The position numbers and the translations under genes are program-made. A stretch of DNA of 64,000 nucleotides, from the NCBI RefSeq assembly GCF_947259345.1, contig NZ_CAMYLS010000013.1, positions 97,042-161,041 on the forward strand, written 5' to 3'. Numbering within the stretch: position 1 is the first letter of the stretch; each line of letters opens with the position of its first letter. The notes beneath the pieces are model-generated. The model saw only the letters and a program-made list of their open reading frames with translations. It did no database searches and was not told the DNA's origin. The stretch comes from an uncultured Maricaulis sp. (GTDB lineage Bacteria; Pseudomonadota; Alphaproteobacteria; Caulobacterales; Maricaulaceae). Shown piece after piece: positions 25,924-35,053 of the stretch.

Positions 25924-27315
25924 TCACAAGAGGACGAGCGTCGCCAGTCCCAGGAATGCCAGAAAGCCGACGACATCGGTGACCGTGGTGACGAAAACCG
26001 ATGACGCGACCGCCGGGTCCGCTCCGGCCCGCACCATGCCCAGCGGGATGAGGATCCCGGACAGGCCGGCGCAGCCAAGATTGAGTACCATTGCGACTGC
26101 GATAACCCCCGCAAGCTGCCAATCCTGGAACCACAAGACCGTCACCGCGCCCATGACGATGGCGAAAATGATGCCATTGACCATGCCGGTGGCCAGTTCG
26201 CGCCAGACCACCCGCAAGGCGTTGGCTGCGGTCAGATCGCGTTCGGCGATCGACCGCACGGCCACAGCAAGGGACTGGGTACCGGCATTGCCGCCCATGG
26301 ACGCGACGATCGGCATCAGAACGGCCAGGGCCACGACCTGCGAGATGGCACCTTCAAACAGCGCGATTACGCCGGACGCCAGGATGGCCGTCGCCAGATT
26401 GACCAGCAGCCAGGGCGCGCGCGAGCGCACCGAGCGGTAGACAGTATCGGCCAGGCCGGCCTCGTTGACGCCGGCCAGGGCGAGCATGTCTTCCTTGTTC
26501 TCGTCCTGGATGACGTGGACGATATCATCCAGTGTCAACATACCGGTCAGGCGTCCGGCCGTGTCGACGACCGGCGCCGAAACCAGGTGATATTTCTGAA
26601 AGAGATAAGCGACCTCTTCCTGGTCGGTTTCCGGCTCGACCAGGATGCGCGGCGTTTCCATCAGATCGCTCAGCGCAACATCGCGGCGCGCGCTCAGAAG
26701 GCGACAGACGGGGATTTCGCCAACGGGGCGAAAGCCGGTATCGATCACGAACAGGTCGTGGAATTTGTCCGGCAGGTCCTCGCTGGCATCGCGCATATGA
26801 TCCAACGCGTGGCCGACAGACCAGAATTCCGGGGCCGCGACGAATTCGCGCTGCATGAGACGACCGGCCGTCTCATCCTCGAAGGACAGGCTCTGCTCAA
26901 CCGCTTCGCGTTCGCTGTCGGAGATCTCCGCGAGCACGGCGGCGCGCGTCTCGTCATCCATCTCCTCGACGACTTCCGTCGCGTCATCGGAGTCGAGTTC
27001 CTGGATCGCCGCTGCCAGATGGGCGGTATCCAGGTATTCCATCACGACTTCGCGCGAATCCGGTTCGAGCTCGGCCAGGACCTCACCGGTGATGATGTCC
27101 GGAGCCAGCTCTGCCAGGGCACCCTGTTGGCTGGCCGAGAGCTGTTCCAGCACGTCGGCGATATCGGCTTCGTGCAGCGGGGTCAGCATGCGCCGGACGA
27201 GGTCGTCCGCGCCATCCGCGATGGCCTGCCGCAGATTGGCGACAAATTCCGGATCCGTATCCGCCCGGGCAGGCGAATCGATCAGGACGTCGTCATCAAA
27301 AGCGGCTTCGCCCAT
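25924..27315 (-). CDS. mgtE: Magnesium transporter MgtE
   Basis: 463 residues. N-terminal helical superhelix (about 20-140, LVRRMLTPLHEADIADVLEQL), two CBS domains (about 150-275, FRPVGEIPVCRLLSARRD), the plug helix, and a five-helix transmembrane pore (about 300-460) containing PIVASMGGNAGTQSLA and NLGCAGLSGILIPL. The acidic pore and Mg-sensing acidic residues in the N domain are evident. It imports Mg2+ down its gradient and closes at high cytosolic Mg2+. I looked for an M-box-like leader in the 229 bases upstream and saw none. Confidence 0.95.
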   Translation of the reverse strand: MGEAAFDDDVLIDSPARADTDPEFVANLRQAIADGADDLVRRMLTPLHEADIADVLEQLSASQQGALAELAPDIITGEVLAELEPDSREVVMEYLDTAHLAAAIQELDSDDATEVVEEMDDETRAAVLAEISDSEREAVEQSLSFEDETAGRLMQREFVAAPEFWSVGHALDHMRDASEDLPDKFHDLFVIDTGFRPVGEIPVCRLLSARRDVALSDLMETPRILVEPETDQEEVAYLFQKYHLVSAPVVDTAGRLTGMLTLDDIVHVIQDENKEDMLALAGVNEAGLADTVYRSVRSRAPWLLVNLATAILASGVIALFEGAISQVVALAVLMPIVASMGGNAGTQSLAVAVRSIAERDLTAANALRVVWRELATGMVNGIIFAIVMGAVTVLWFQDWQLAGVIAVAMVLNLGCAGLSGILIPLGMVRAGADPAVASSVFVTTVTDVVGFLAFLGLATLVLL

Positions 27316-27544
27316 GCAGGCCTCCGTGGGAGTTCGATGATCGGGCCGCTCGCTGTCAGCGCCCTTACCCGGCAGTCTTAACCGCCTGTCCGTACAAGCT
27401 CAATCGACCGGTCGGGAAAACCGCATCTAGACGCACTCAATGGCGAATTTCAGGCGTCATTGCCGCCTTGTGCAGCGCCAGGCGCCACATTGACGCCCCG
27501 GGATGACTCGATAAACACAAAGTCGGGGTTTGCGGGGGCGCTGC

Positions 27545-28483
27545 GTGTTCAATCTGTTTCTTGAAGAAAACTGGCCGGTCCTGATCGGACTGGGTGTGGG
27601 CGGTGGCATCGCCCTGCTGAGCCTTCTGATGAGCAGCTTCCTGCGCAGCGCCGGCACCGGTCACGGCGCATCGGCGCGGACTGTCCTCTCGCTCGCGATC
27701 CGCTCGGCAAGCGAGCGGGCCGGAAGCCTTATCCTGCTGTGGATCGGTGTCAGTGCCGGCTACACGGTCGTGAGCCTTCTCTACAGCCTGATCGGGCGCT
27801 CGACCTCCGTGTTCGATGCCATGATGACCGCCGTCCTGATCTTCCTTGGACACCGCGCATTGTTGGAAAGCCCGGCGCGGGCGGTGGGCATTGAGATGCC
27901 GGAAGCCGGCTATTGGCGCATCCTGCTTCGGTCGATCGTGTTTGGTCTGCTGGGCCTGGCCACAGCCGGTATGGTCTTTCTCGTGGCAGCGCTCCTGGTC
28001 GCCCTTGCCAGCTATGCCGGTATCACCGGCGAGGCGCCCCTTCACGTCGTCGGCGCCCTGGCAGGCGTCACCGCGATCCGCCTGAGCGTGCTTTTCGCGC
28101 GGCTGAGCTTCCTCTATCCGGCGAGTGTACTGGGACAGCGCGACTGGTTTGGCGGTGCCTTGCAGCGCTCGGTCGGTATGGGACCCGGCCTGGCGGCCAG
28201 TTTGTGGATCTTCGCCCTGGCCGCGACAGCCTTGGTGATCCCGGTCATGCTGTGGTCAAGCGCGCTGGTCGATCTGATCGCCGCGAATCTGCCGGCCAGC
28301 CCCGGCGAGTTGCCGGGTGATTTCGGCACCGCACGCTACTGGGCAACACTGGTTTTCGAGGAATTGCCGCTCAACCTGCTGATTGTCGCCTATTGCCTGG
28401 GCAGTATCGCCTGCGTCTCGGCGGCCTACCGACTGGCAGTTCTGGACCGCGACAGCGATAAACCCGGGATTAAACCAAGCTGA
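27545..28483 (+). CDS. Integral membrane protein of unknown function
   Basis: 312 residues from GTG 27545, chosen for the GGGGG 6 bases upstream; TTG 27530 is also in frame. Six to seven hydrophobic segments (around residues 10-30, 45-67, 78-93, 125-155, 200-225, 260-285), with short charged loops. I do not recognise the family. It is divergent from mgtE. The C-terminus is hydrophilic (DRDSDKPGIKPS). Confidence 0.72.
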   Translation: MFNLFLEENWPVLIGLGVGGGIALLSLLMSSFLRSAGTGHGASARTVLSLAIRSASERAGSLILLWIGVSAGYTVVSLLYSLIGRSTSVFDAMMTAVLIFLGHRALLESPARAVGIEMPEAGYWRILLRSIVFGLLGLATAGMVFLVAALLVALASYAGITGEAPLHVVGALAGVTAIRLSVLFARLSFLYPASVLGQRDWFGGALQRSVGMGPGLAASLWIFALAATALVIPVMLWSSALVDLIAANLPASPGELPGDFGTARYWATLVFEELPLNLLIVAYCLGSIACVSAAYRLAVLDRDSDKPGIKPS

Positions 28484-28560
28484 CCGACCGCAAGATGCGA
28501 GCCGCCACCAGTGGATTCTCAGCTATTCAGTAGAGTTATCGCTCTCGCTCCGGAGAGTGA

Positions 28561-28647
28561 TGGTGCGGTCGAGAAGACTCGAACTTCCACGGGTTTTACC
28601 CCACAGCGACCTCAACGCTGCGCGTCTACCAATTCCGCCACGACCGC
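28561..28647 (-). tRNA. tRNA-Leu, anticodon GAG
   Basis: The minus strand folds into a cloverleaf: acceptor arms GCGGTCG/CGACCGC with A73 and an encoded CCA (28561-28563), a D-arm with TGGCGGAATTGGTAGACG, anticodon stem CAGCG/CGCTG around loop TTGAGGT (anticodon GAG, reads CUC and CUU), a long class II variable arm (GGGTAAAACCC), and T-loop TTCGAGT. 87 bases including CCA. Confidence 0.97.
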
Positions 28648-28710
28648 ACGTCATGGAGGCGCGGGAGATAGCAACATCCCCGCACCTTGTGAAGAGGGTA
28701 TTGCAACGCT

Positions 28711-29010
28711 TTATGCAGCTGCGAAGAATTCATTGGCATCTGCCGGTCCCGTTATGGACACGGCGATGCGATCGCCCTGGATGACAACATCACCGCGGGC
28801 GATGGGATGATTATTGGCCAGGATCCACACTTGGTCGTCCTCACCCGAATCGAGCGGGATCACCGCACCGCGTCCCATGCGGAGGAATTGCTGGATCGGC
28901 ATCTTCGACCGGCCCAACAGGACTGAAATTTCCACTTCCACCGAACTGATCTGACTCACGTCGCACTCCAGGACTTGCGGATCATCATCGCGAGGCTGAT
29001 GTTTGGCCAA
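28711..29010 (-). CDS. fliN: FliN-type flagellar motor switch protein (SpoA domain), stand-alone
   Basis: 99 residues. After a 20-residue hydrophilic start, the remainder is a SpoA/FliN domain: [49 protein letters not shown] and DRIAVSIT align with the C-terminal domain of FliN. FliN forms the rim of the C-ring and binds FliM and CheY. TTG 29010 is the only usable start, since an in-frame stop lies just before and the next Met is within the domain. No other flagellar gene is nearby, so it may be a second FliN-like protein. Confidence 0.8.
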   Translation of the reverse strand: MAKHQPRDDDPQVLECDVSQISSVEVEISVLLGRSKMPIQQFLRMGRGAVIPLDSGEDDQVWILANNHPIARGDVVIQGDRIAVSITGPADANEFFAAA

Positions 29011-29041
29011 TACGGTTTCCGCAGCGTTAAGACTTCAGGAT

Positions 29042-29728
29042 ATGACATTACAAAACGTCGAATGGGCGATCTCGCCCGGTCTGACGCCCTATGAACCGGC
29101 TCTCGCCTTCATGGAAGCGCGTGCGGCCGCGATCGCGGCCGACGAGGCGAAGGAGCTTGTCTGGCTGCTGGAACACCCGCCGCTGTATACGGCCGGGACC
29201 AGCTCGAAGGCCGATGACCTGCTCGCGCCAGACCGATTCCCGGTTTTCGAGACCGGACGTGGCGGGGAATACACCTATCACGGGCCGGGCCAGCGCGTGG
29301 CCTATGTCATGCTCGACCTGACCCGCCGCGGCCGCGATGTGCGCAAATTCATCCAGTCGCTGGAAGACTGGCTGATCGGTGCCGCCGCCCAATTCGGCGT
29401 CGAGGCCGGCATTCGCGAAGGTCGCGTGGGTGTGTGGGTCAATCGCAGCGGCGGACGCGAGGACAAGATCGCCGCCATCGGCGTGCGCCTGCGCCGCTGG
29501 GTGTCCTTCCACGGCATCGCCTTCAATGTCGATCCGGATCTTGACCATTTCACGGGAATCACACCGTGCGGGATTTCCAATCCGCTTTACGGCGTCACCT
29601 CACTGGCCGATCTCGGGCATCAGGTCTCGATGGCGGATTTCGATGTGGCGTTGCACCTAGCCTGGACAGAGGCCTTCGGCGATGTCCGGCGGGTCGAGGC
29701 GCCCGCACTTGCGAAAGAGCGGCCCTAG
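29042..29728 (+). CDS. lipB: Octanoyl-[acyl-carrier-protein]:protein transferase
   Basis: 228 residues from ATG 29042 (AGGA close upstream; an in-frame TTG at 29003 would overlap fliN). It transfers octanoyl from ACP to lipoyl domains. Family motifs are present: [12 protein letters not shown] near residues 73-84, the active-site lysine in [12 protein letters not shown], and the catalytic cysteine in [17 protein letters not shown]. It is divergent from fliN and shares the stop tetramer CTAG with the opposing gene. Confidence 0.95.
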   Translation: MTLQNVEWAISPGLTPYEPALAFMEARAAAIAADEAKELVWLLEHPPLYTAGTSSKADDLLAPDRFPVFETGRGGEYTYHGPGQRVAYVMLDLTRRGRDVRKFIQSLEDWLIGAAAQFGVEAGIREGRVGVWVNRSGGREDKIAAIGVRLRRWVSFHGIAFNVDPDLDHFTGITPCGISNPLYGVTSLADLGHQVSMADFDVALHLAWTEAFGDVRRVEAPALAKERP

Positions 29729-30255
29729 GCGTCCGCCGATCCATTGCGTTGCAAGGTCGCAAACCAGAAGCCGAACACACCGACAACACCCCAGAACGCG
29801 ATGAAGGACGGCCAGGCGCCGGCAGTGAGCATTTCAAGAAGACGCGCCTCGTCCGACTCGAGCCAGGCTTGGAATGCCGGCTGAAATCCGGGGTCCATCA
29901 TGGCCTCGTTCAAGGCCGCCTGATCCGACGTGTCGACGCCCTGCGCCTCGGCAAAGGTCAACATGGCATCGAAGACCTGCATACCGATTCCAACCATCGC
30001 ACCGACACCCTTGGCCAGGATGGCGAGTATGACGGGGAGGATGGCAAGCCCGGTCTGTCGCCGCGCATGGCGGCGGCGATTGGCGAAGAGCGAATAAGAG
30101 ACAAACCAGATCGCCGCGAGCGGAATAATCCCGGGTATCGGAGCCGTCCCGAAGGACAAGCGCAAGGCGTCAAGTGCTGCCAATACCAGCAGGCCGAGCA
30201 CAAAGGCGGAGACTGATGCTCGATGATTGGGAAGCGCAAGTGCAAACGGGTTCAT
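29725..30255 (-). CDS. Integral membrane protein of unknown function
   Basis: 176 residues from ATG 30255 (AGGA 8 bases upstream); ATG 30264 is also possible. Four hydrophobic segments (about 14-33, 40-55, 66-92, 145-165), with a hydrophilic helical stretch between the third and fourth ([18 protein letters not shown]). No family recognised. It lies next to two DUF805 membrane proteins on the same strand. Its stop shares the palindromic CTAG with lipB. Confidence 0.7.
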   Translation of the reverse strand: MNPFALALPNHRASVSAFVLGLLVLAALDALRLSFGTAPIPGIIPLAAIWFVSYSLFANRRRHARRQTGLAILPVILAILAKGVGAMVGIGMQVFDAMLTFAEAQGVDTSDQAALNEAMMDPGFQPAFQAWLESDEARLLEMLTAGAWPSFIAFWGVVGVFGFWFATLQRNGSADA

Positions 30256-30367
30256 GGCGGTCATCCTGGACGCGAAAAGGGCCGACCCCGAATATGTTCG
30301 GGATCAGCCGCAATTCAAGCAGGATTCGGCACGAAACCCGCCCTGCCCCGCACGATTAGCAGCACCC

Positions 30368-30820
30368 CTACATCTTGTAGACGATGTAGCCGACAACGCC
30401 ATTCCCGATCAGGCCGGCCAGGCTGGACGCCAGGACTCCCCCGAGCGTGATCGCCATGCCGGTCGTCGTGGTTGTGGCTCCACCGCTCAGGAGCGGAGTC
30501 AGAACAAAACTGACAGCCACCGCGACAATGACAACACCGACTATGGCGCCGACCGTCATCCATCCGGACTTGCCGGCATCATGGAAGCGCTTGGAATAAA
30601 CGCACACCCACGCGTAGAGCGAAACCAGGCCGACCACCAATCCGACCAGGGCGATCAAGGCGCCAAGTCCCGGCAACAATGTGAGAAACTGAATCACCAG
30701 ATTGACCGCCACGATGGCGATAATGCCCTTGGCAAAGTCCTGCGGCGAAAGCTTTCCCGATGAACCGAACAGGATTCGTTTGGCTTCCGCGGGCTTGAGA
30801 ATGAAATTGTCGAACGACAT
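30368..30820 (-). CDS. DUF805 family membrane protein
   Basis: 150 residues. Early SGKLSPQDFAKGI corresponds to the DUF805 GRxxRxxFW opening, and YSKRFHDAGKSGWM near residue 75 is the conserved R-x-H-D-x-G-x-S-G motif. Three to four hydrophobic helices. The alanine/threonine-rich loop GGATTTTTG lies between helices 3 and 4. Function of the family is unknown. It is paralogous to the next gene. Confidence 0.85.
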   Translation of the reverse strand: MSFDNFILKPAEAKRILFGSSGKLSPQDFAKGIIAIVAVNLVIQFLTLLPGLGALIALVGLVVGLVSLYAWVCVYSKRFHDAGKSGWMTVGAIVGVVIVAVAVSFVLTPLLSGGATTTTTGMAITLGGVLASSLAGLIGNGVVGYIVYKM

Positions 30821-30910
30821 GGCCTTGACCCTCCCCTGTGATGAACGAGGGAAGTCTACGCGGATTCCGCGAAACCAGCACCTCTGTTTCGCGCAAGAGG
30901 CGAAGCCGGT

Positions 30911-31450
30911 TCAGCGGGAGATGTCGGACCCGCCGGGGCCTGTATCGTCATTCGCCTGTCGAGATTGGGGTTTCGGGCCATCGCCGAATGCCGGCTTCAT
31001 CTCTATCGCCGGCTTGGGACCGTATTGATTGGCACCGTTTTCCCCCAGCGCCAGACCCAGCCAGATTGTGTAACCGGCCCAGATCAGAACACTCAGAGAC
31101 ATAAGAGAGAAGAGGCCGCCGCCCGCTGACAGGATCAGGCCGGGACCGACATCTCCGCCGGACATCCAGGCTGAAATGATTGCGCCACCGACCATCATGA
31201 CTGCCAGAATGAAGACCAGGAAGTTCAGCGCCCACGGAATGAGGTGAATCAGCGCAGTCTGCCCGATATCGTGCAGCCGCTTGCCATAAACACAAATCCC
31301 GACCCAGATCAGCAGGAGCCACAGGAGGCCACCCAGAATCGGCAGAATGTTCGCAAGAATATTGCCACCCAATAGGATGGCGGCACCGATCCAGAAGTCC
31401 TTCTGACCGATGCGGCCGTTGGGATTGAAGAGGAGAAACTGCCAGTCCAT
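30911..31450 (-). CDS. DUF805 family membrane protein
   Basis: 179 residues from ATG 31450; the frame upstream to 31570 runs into pccA and is not used. Begins MDWQFLLFNPNGRIGQKDFWIG, the DUF805 N-terminus, and has YGKRLHDIGQTALIHLIPW in the second conserved position. Four membrane helices and a hydrophilic, proline-rich cytoplasmic tail of about 40 residues. Located 31 bases after the pccA stop, same strand, so it may be cotranscribed with pccA. Confidence 0.85.
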   Translation of the reverse strand: MDWQFLLFNPNGRIGQKDFWIGAAILLGGNILANILPILGGLLWLLLIWVGICVYGKRLHDIGQTALIHLIPWALNFLVFILAVMMVGGAIISAWMSGGDVGPGLILSAGGGLFSLMSLSVLIWAGYTIWLGLALGENGANQYGPKPAIEMKPAFGDGPKPQSRQANDDTGPGGSDISR

Positions 31451-31481
31451 CGCTGCGGTCCTTTCGGCGGCGGGGCGTCGT

Positions 31482-33491
31482 CTAGTCGAACTCCACCAGG
31501 AGTTCATCCGCCGCGACAGACGCGCCAGGCTCGACCTTGATTGACTTGATCGTGCCATCGGTTTCTGCACGCAGCACGTTTTCCATCTTCATGGCCTCGA
31601 CGATGACCAGCGGCTCACCGGTCTTCACCGACTGGCCCTGCTCGACTTCCAGCGAGACCACCAGGCCCGGCATGGGCGAGGTGACCAGCTTGGCCATGTC
31701 CGGTTTTTCCTTCTCCGGCAGCAGGGCGTGGAGCTCGGCCGCACGGGCCGTGCACACCAGGGCCACGGCCGAAAAACCACGGTGGCGCAGTTTGTAACCT
31801 TCGGTGCGGTCAGCAAATTCAAGGGCAATGGTCTCGCCATTGATATTGGCTTCGAACAAATGCTGTCCGGCGCGCCATTCCGTGTCGAGTTCAAGGCGCT
31901 CCGAAGCCAGGGACGGGGCCCAGATGGAGGCGCGGCCCGAGCCAGTCATCTCGATCTCGATCGGAATGCGACGCTTGTCGAGCAACACGACCCATTCGCG
32001 GACACTCGGCTCGGCAGCGGGACGCATGCGGCCCTCGATCTCGCTGGCCCGGCGCACGAACGTCTCGTGCACGAAGGCGGCGGCGCAGGTCATCGCGACA
32101 AGTTGTTCCTCGCGCGGCGCGGTGCCGTGAAAACCTTCGGGATAATGCTCGCCGATATAGCCGGTGTGGATACGGCCAGAGCGGAAATCGGCTTCGTCGA
32201 GCACCGCCGAGAGGAAGGGGGCATTGGACTGCAGGCCCTCCACATGCAAACGGTCCAGGGCGGCAGCCAGCGTGTCGATCGCGGTCTCGCGATCCTTGCC
32301 ATAGCCGATCACCTTGGCGATCATCGGGTCATAGAAGAGCGAGATTTCATCGCCCTCGCGCACACCGGAATCGATGCGCAGCTCGCCCTTGCCCAGCTTG
32401 CCCTCGGCGGGCTCCTGGAAGCGCTTCAGGCGCCCGATGGAGGGCAGAAAGCCACGATAGGGATCTTCCGCATAAAGCCGCGCCTCAACGGCCCAGCCCT
32501 TGATCGGCACATCGCGCTGGGTCAGGCCCAGCTTCTCGCCATAGGCCGAACGGATCATCAGCTCGACCAGGTCGACATCGGTGGTCAGCTCGGTGACCGG
32601 ATGCTCGACCTGGAGACGGGTATTCATCTCGAGAAAGTAGAAATTCTTGTCCTTGTCGACGATGAATTCGACGGTGCCGGCGCTGTCATAATCAACCGCT
32701 GCCGACAGCGCGACGGCCTGGGCGCCCATGGCCTCGCGGGTCTTCTTGTCGAGGAAGGGCGATGGCGCCTCCTCGAGGACTTTTTGATTGCGGCGCTGGA
32801 TCGAGCACTCACGCTCATTGAGATGGATGACATGGCCATGCTTGTCGCCCATCACCTGGATCTCGATATGGCGCGGCTCCTCGATGAATTTCTCGATCAG
32901 GATGCGGTCATCGCCGAAGGAGGACTTGGCCTCGTTGCGGGCTGCCTTGAAGCCTTCCTTGACCTCGGTGTCGCTGCGCGCAATGCGCATGCCCTTGCCG
33001 CCACCGCCGGCGGAGGCCTTGAGCATGACCGGATAGCCGATCGCCTTGGCGGCTGCGAGCGCCGTGTCGGCATCCGCGATCTCGCCATCGGCACCGGGAA
33101 TGGTCGACACGCCCGCCTTGGCGGCGAGTTGCTTGGAGCGGATCTTGTCGCCCATCGCGTCAATGGCGTGGATATTCGGACCGATCCAGCCGACACCGGC
33201 TTTTTCCAGCGCCTTGGGCAGAGCCGGGTTCTCGGACAGGAAGCCGAAACCGGGATGCACGGCATCGGCGCCGGTCTGCTTCACCGCATCGAGGATTTTC
33301 TCAAGCACCAGATAGCTCTCGCCGGGCGCCGAAGGTCCGATGAAGACGGCCTCGTCGGCCATTTCCACGGCCAGGCTGTCGGCATCGGCTTCCGAATAGA
33401 CCGCCACCGTGGCAATCCCCAGACGCTGGCAGGTCTTGATGACACGCACCGCGATCTCACCGCGATTGGCGATCAGGATCTTCTTGAACAT
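31482..33491 (-). CDS. pccA: Propionyl-CoA carboxylase, biotin-containing alpha subunit
   Basis: 669 residues. The biotin carboxylase domain (KKILIANRGEIAVRVIKTC; GGGGKGMRIA; LNERECSIQRRNQKVLEEAP; EMNTRLQVEHPVTEL) occupies about 1-450. The PCC-type BT domain follows, and a biotinyl domain with AMKM lysine at 635, 34 residues from the end. It carboxylates biotin for transfer to propionyl-CoA by PccB, feeding methylmalonyl-CoA to the TCA cycle. The assignment to propionyl-CoA depends on family resemblance and the pccB gene at 37097; acetyl-CoA may also be used. Confidence 0.92.
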   Translation of the reverse strand: MFKKILIANRGEIAVRVIKTCQRLGIATVAVYSEADADSLAVEMADEAVFIGPSAPGESYLVLEKILDAVKQTGADAVHPGFGFLSENPALPKALEKAGVGWIGPNIHAIDAMGDKIRSKQLAAKAGVSTIPGADGEIADADTALAAAKAIGYPVMLKASAGGGGKGMRIARSDTEVKEGFKAARNEAKSSFGDDRILIEKFIEEPRHIEIQVMGDKHGHVIHLNERECSIQRRNQKVLEEAPSPFLDKKTREAMGAQAVALSAAVDYDSAGTVEFIVDKDKNFYFLEMNTRLQVEHPVTELTTDVDLVELMIRSAYGEKLGLTQRDVPIKGWAVEARLYAEDPYRGFLPSIGRLKRFQEPAEGKLGKGELRIDSGVREGDEISLFYDPMIAKVIGYGKDRETAIDTLAAALDRLHVEGLQSNAPFLSAVLDEADFRSGRIHTGYIGEHYPEGFHGTAPREEQLVAMTCAAAFVHETFVRRASEIEGRMRPAAEPSVREWVVLLDKRRIPIEIEMTGSGRASIWAPSLASERLELDTEWRAGQHLFEANINGETIALEFADRTEGYKLRHRGFSAVALVCTARAAELHALLPEKEKPDMAKLVTSPMPGLVVSLEVEQGQSVKTGEPLVIVEAMKMENVLRAETDGTIKSIKVEPGASVAADELLVEFD

Positions 33492-33587
33492 GCTGGCCCC
33501 TTGATCCGTGTGCGGGTGGATACCGCACGATTGTCACGGGTTTAGCGTGGCTTGCCCGGGGGCGGCAAGCGGCGGCGACGGCTTGCG

Positions 33588-34040
33588 TCAGTCATCGCGG
33601 CGCGGGCGGTCGAGCCAATCGGCTTCCAGGGCGCGCAACTTGCCCACGATGGAGACGAGGAAGGCAGTCGACCAGCCGATCATCAAAAAGCCGGTAAAGC
33701 CCTCCATCGCCGAGACCAGTCGCCATTCATTGTCGATGATGACATCGCCATAACCCAGCGTTGTGAAGGTTGATGTGGAGAAATAAAGCGCCTCCTCCAG
33801 GCCCGACACCGCCCCCAGCGCGAGATAGACCAAGGCGAAACTCCAGATCTCCACCGCGTGAACGACAAACAAACCCAGTACGATGATGAGGATGAACAAG
33901 GCCTGCCGCAGGATGGAGCCATGCGGGTCGATTCGGCTGCTACGAAAACGGGCCACAGCGAGCAAAGAGCCCAGGCCGACCATGTGTACGAGCACGGTCC
34001 AGACCGCCATTCCGGTCGAGACAAGCATGGCATCCATCAT
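33588..34040 (-). CDS. Two-helix potassium channel-like protein
   Basis: 150 residues from ATG 34040 (GGAGG 8 bases upstream). A membrane helix (about 9-30), a second (45-75), the pore loop with the selectivity filter TLGYGD at 94-99, and an inner helix (105-135) make an Ion_trans_2 fold. No cytosolic RCK domain is present. A possible role is K+ leak or membrane potential control; not tested. It follows pccA upstream on the same strand by 96 bases. Confidence 0.85.
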   Translation of the reverse strand: MMDAMLVSTGMAVWTVLVHMVGLGSLLAVARFRSSRIDPHGSILRQALFILIIVLGLFVVHAVEIWSFALVYLALGAVSGLEEALYFSTSTFTTLGYGDVIIDNEWRLVSAMEGFTGFLMIGWSTAFLVSIVGKLRALEADWLDRPRRDD

Positions 34041-34109
34041 TCGCAATCCCTCCGAGGCTGGCACCAGGCGCGAGTCGTCCTAGTCTCCGGTGCAAAGAGG
34101 AATCGATCA

Positions 34110-34973
34110 ATGAGCAAATCCGTTTACCGCCTGTCCTCCATCGCCCGGCCGCTGGAAGCGAAATATCCCACCAATCGCGCCGTGCTGATTGCCCTGCCGA
34201 TCATCGGCCTCGCCCTGGGCGCCTATGCCTATGTCTCGGCCGGCGGCGGTGCCGTGAATGCCGTGATCACGGGGCTGGAAGGCATGCTGGTGAGCTTCCT
34301 CGTCTGGGCGCTGGGCCGGGAAGCCGATCCCGACCGCAATCTCACCGCCTTCGCCAGCGCCGGCCTCATTCTCTATGCGCTGGTCATGGGCCTGCCGGTC
34401 GCGGTGTGGACCCTCGCCTTCGCCCTGATGGCCACCCGCACCGTCAACCGCACGGTCGGCCAGCCCGCCAAGCCCGGCGATCTGGTGATGGTGCTGATCC
34501 TGGCCGGCTTCTCGGTCTTTGCCGAAGGCTATGCTCTGATGGGCCTGGTGGCGGCCATTGCCATCGCCATCGATGTCCAGCTCGATCGCTCGCGCACCCT
34601 CGCCCTCATTGCAGCACTCATCGCGCTGTCCTTCACCGTCTGGCAGCTGATCACGCTGGAAGGCGATTTCGCCGCCCTGCTCTGGCCGGAAACCGCTTCG
34701 CCGACGCTGATGGCGATCATTGGCAGTCTGGTCGTGATCGGCCTGGCCAGCGCCCTGCTCTGCCCGAAACCCGACAGTGTCTGCGATGCCCGCGGCGAAC
34801 CGCTCAGCCGGGCCCGTGTGCGCGGCGGGCGCGTAATCCTCGCCCTCACCCTGCTCGTCGGCATGGCCGAAGGAAATGCCCCCGCCCACGACCTCTACCC
34901 GATCGGCTGCGTGTTGCTGGTGACCTTTATCGTCGGCCTGCTGCCGCGCCGCGCTGCCAGGGCCGCCGACTGA
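34110..34973 (+). CDS. Integral membrane protein of unknown function
   Basis: 287 residues from ATG 34110, with AGAGG 9 bases upstream; an open frame to 33858 upstream overlaps the divergent channel gene and is not used. About nine hydrophobic helices (for instance residues 25-45, 55-70, 80-115, 135-155, 165-185, 200-225, 255-280). A short N-terminal hydrophilic tail and an Arg/Ala-rich C-terminus. Family not recognised. Probably transcribed with the desaturase gene 80 bases downstream. Confidence 0.75.
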   Translation: MSKSVYRLSSIARPLEAKYPTNRAVLIALPIIGLALGAYAYVSAGGGAVNAVITGLEGMLVSFLVWALGREADPDRNLTAFASAGLILYALVMGLPVAVWTLAFALMATRTVNRTVGQPAKPGDLVMVLILAGFSVFAEGYALMGLVAAIAIAIDVQLDRSRTLALIAALIALSFTVWQLITLEGDFAALLWPETASPTLMAIIGSLVVIGLASALLCPKPDSVCDARGEPLSRARVRGGRVILALTLLVGMAEGNAPAHDLYPIGCVLLVTFIVGLLPRRAARAAD

Positions 34974-35053
34974 GCCCCCTTTTCCCGCCCGGCATTCTGC
35001 GTGAGAATGGCACAAGCAGACCCGGGCAACGGGCGTGAAAACGGCAGGACGAT

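Noticed and set aside
27316..27544. Magnesium (M-box) riboswitch before mgtE
   Set aside because: The 229-base gap between mgtE and the divergent membrane gene shows no recognisable M-box core or terminator pair.
28561..28647. tRNA-Leu as a prophage or island attachment site
   Set aside because: No integrase, no direct repeat of the tRNA 3' end in the window, and the flanking genes are ordinary core genes.
31728..33545. Open frame of 605 codons on the plus strand opposite pccA
   Set aside because: Same reason: antisense shadow of pccA, with composition typical of codon-position bias.
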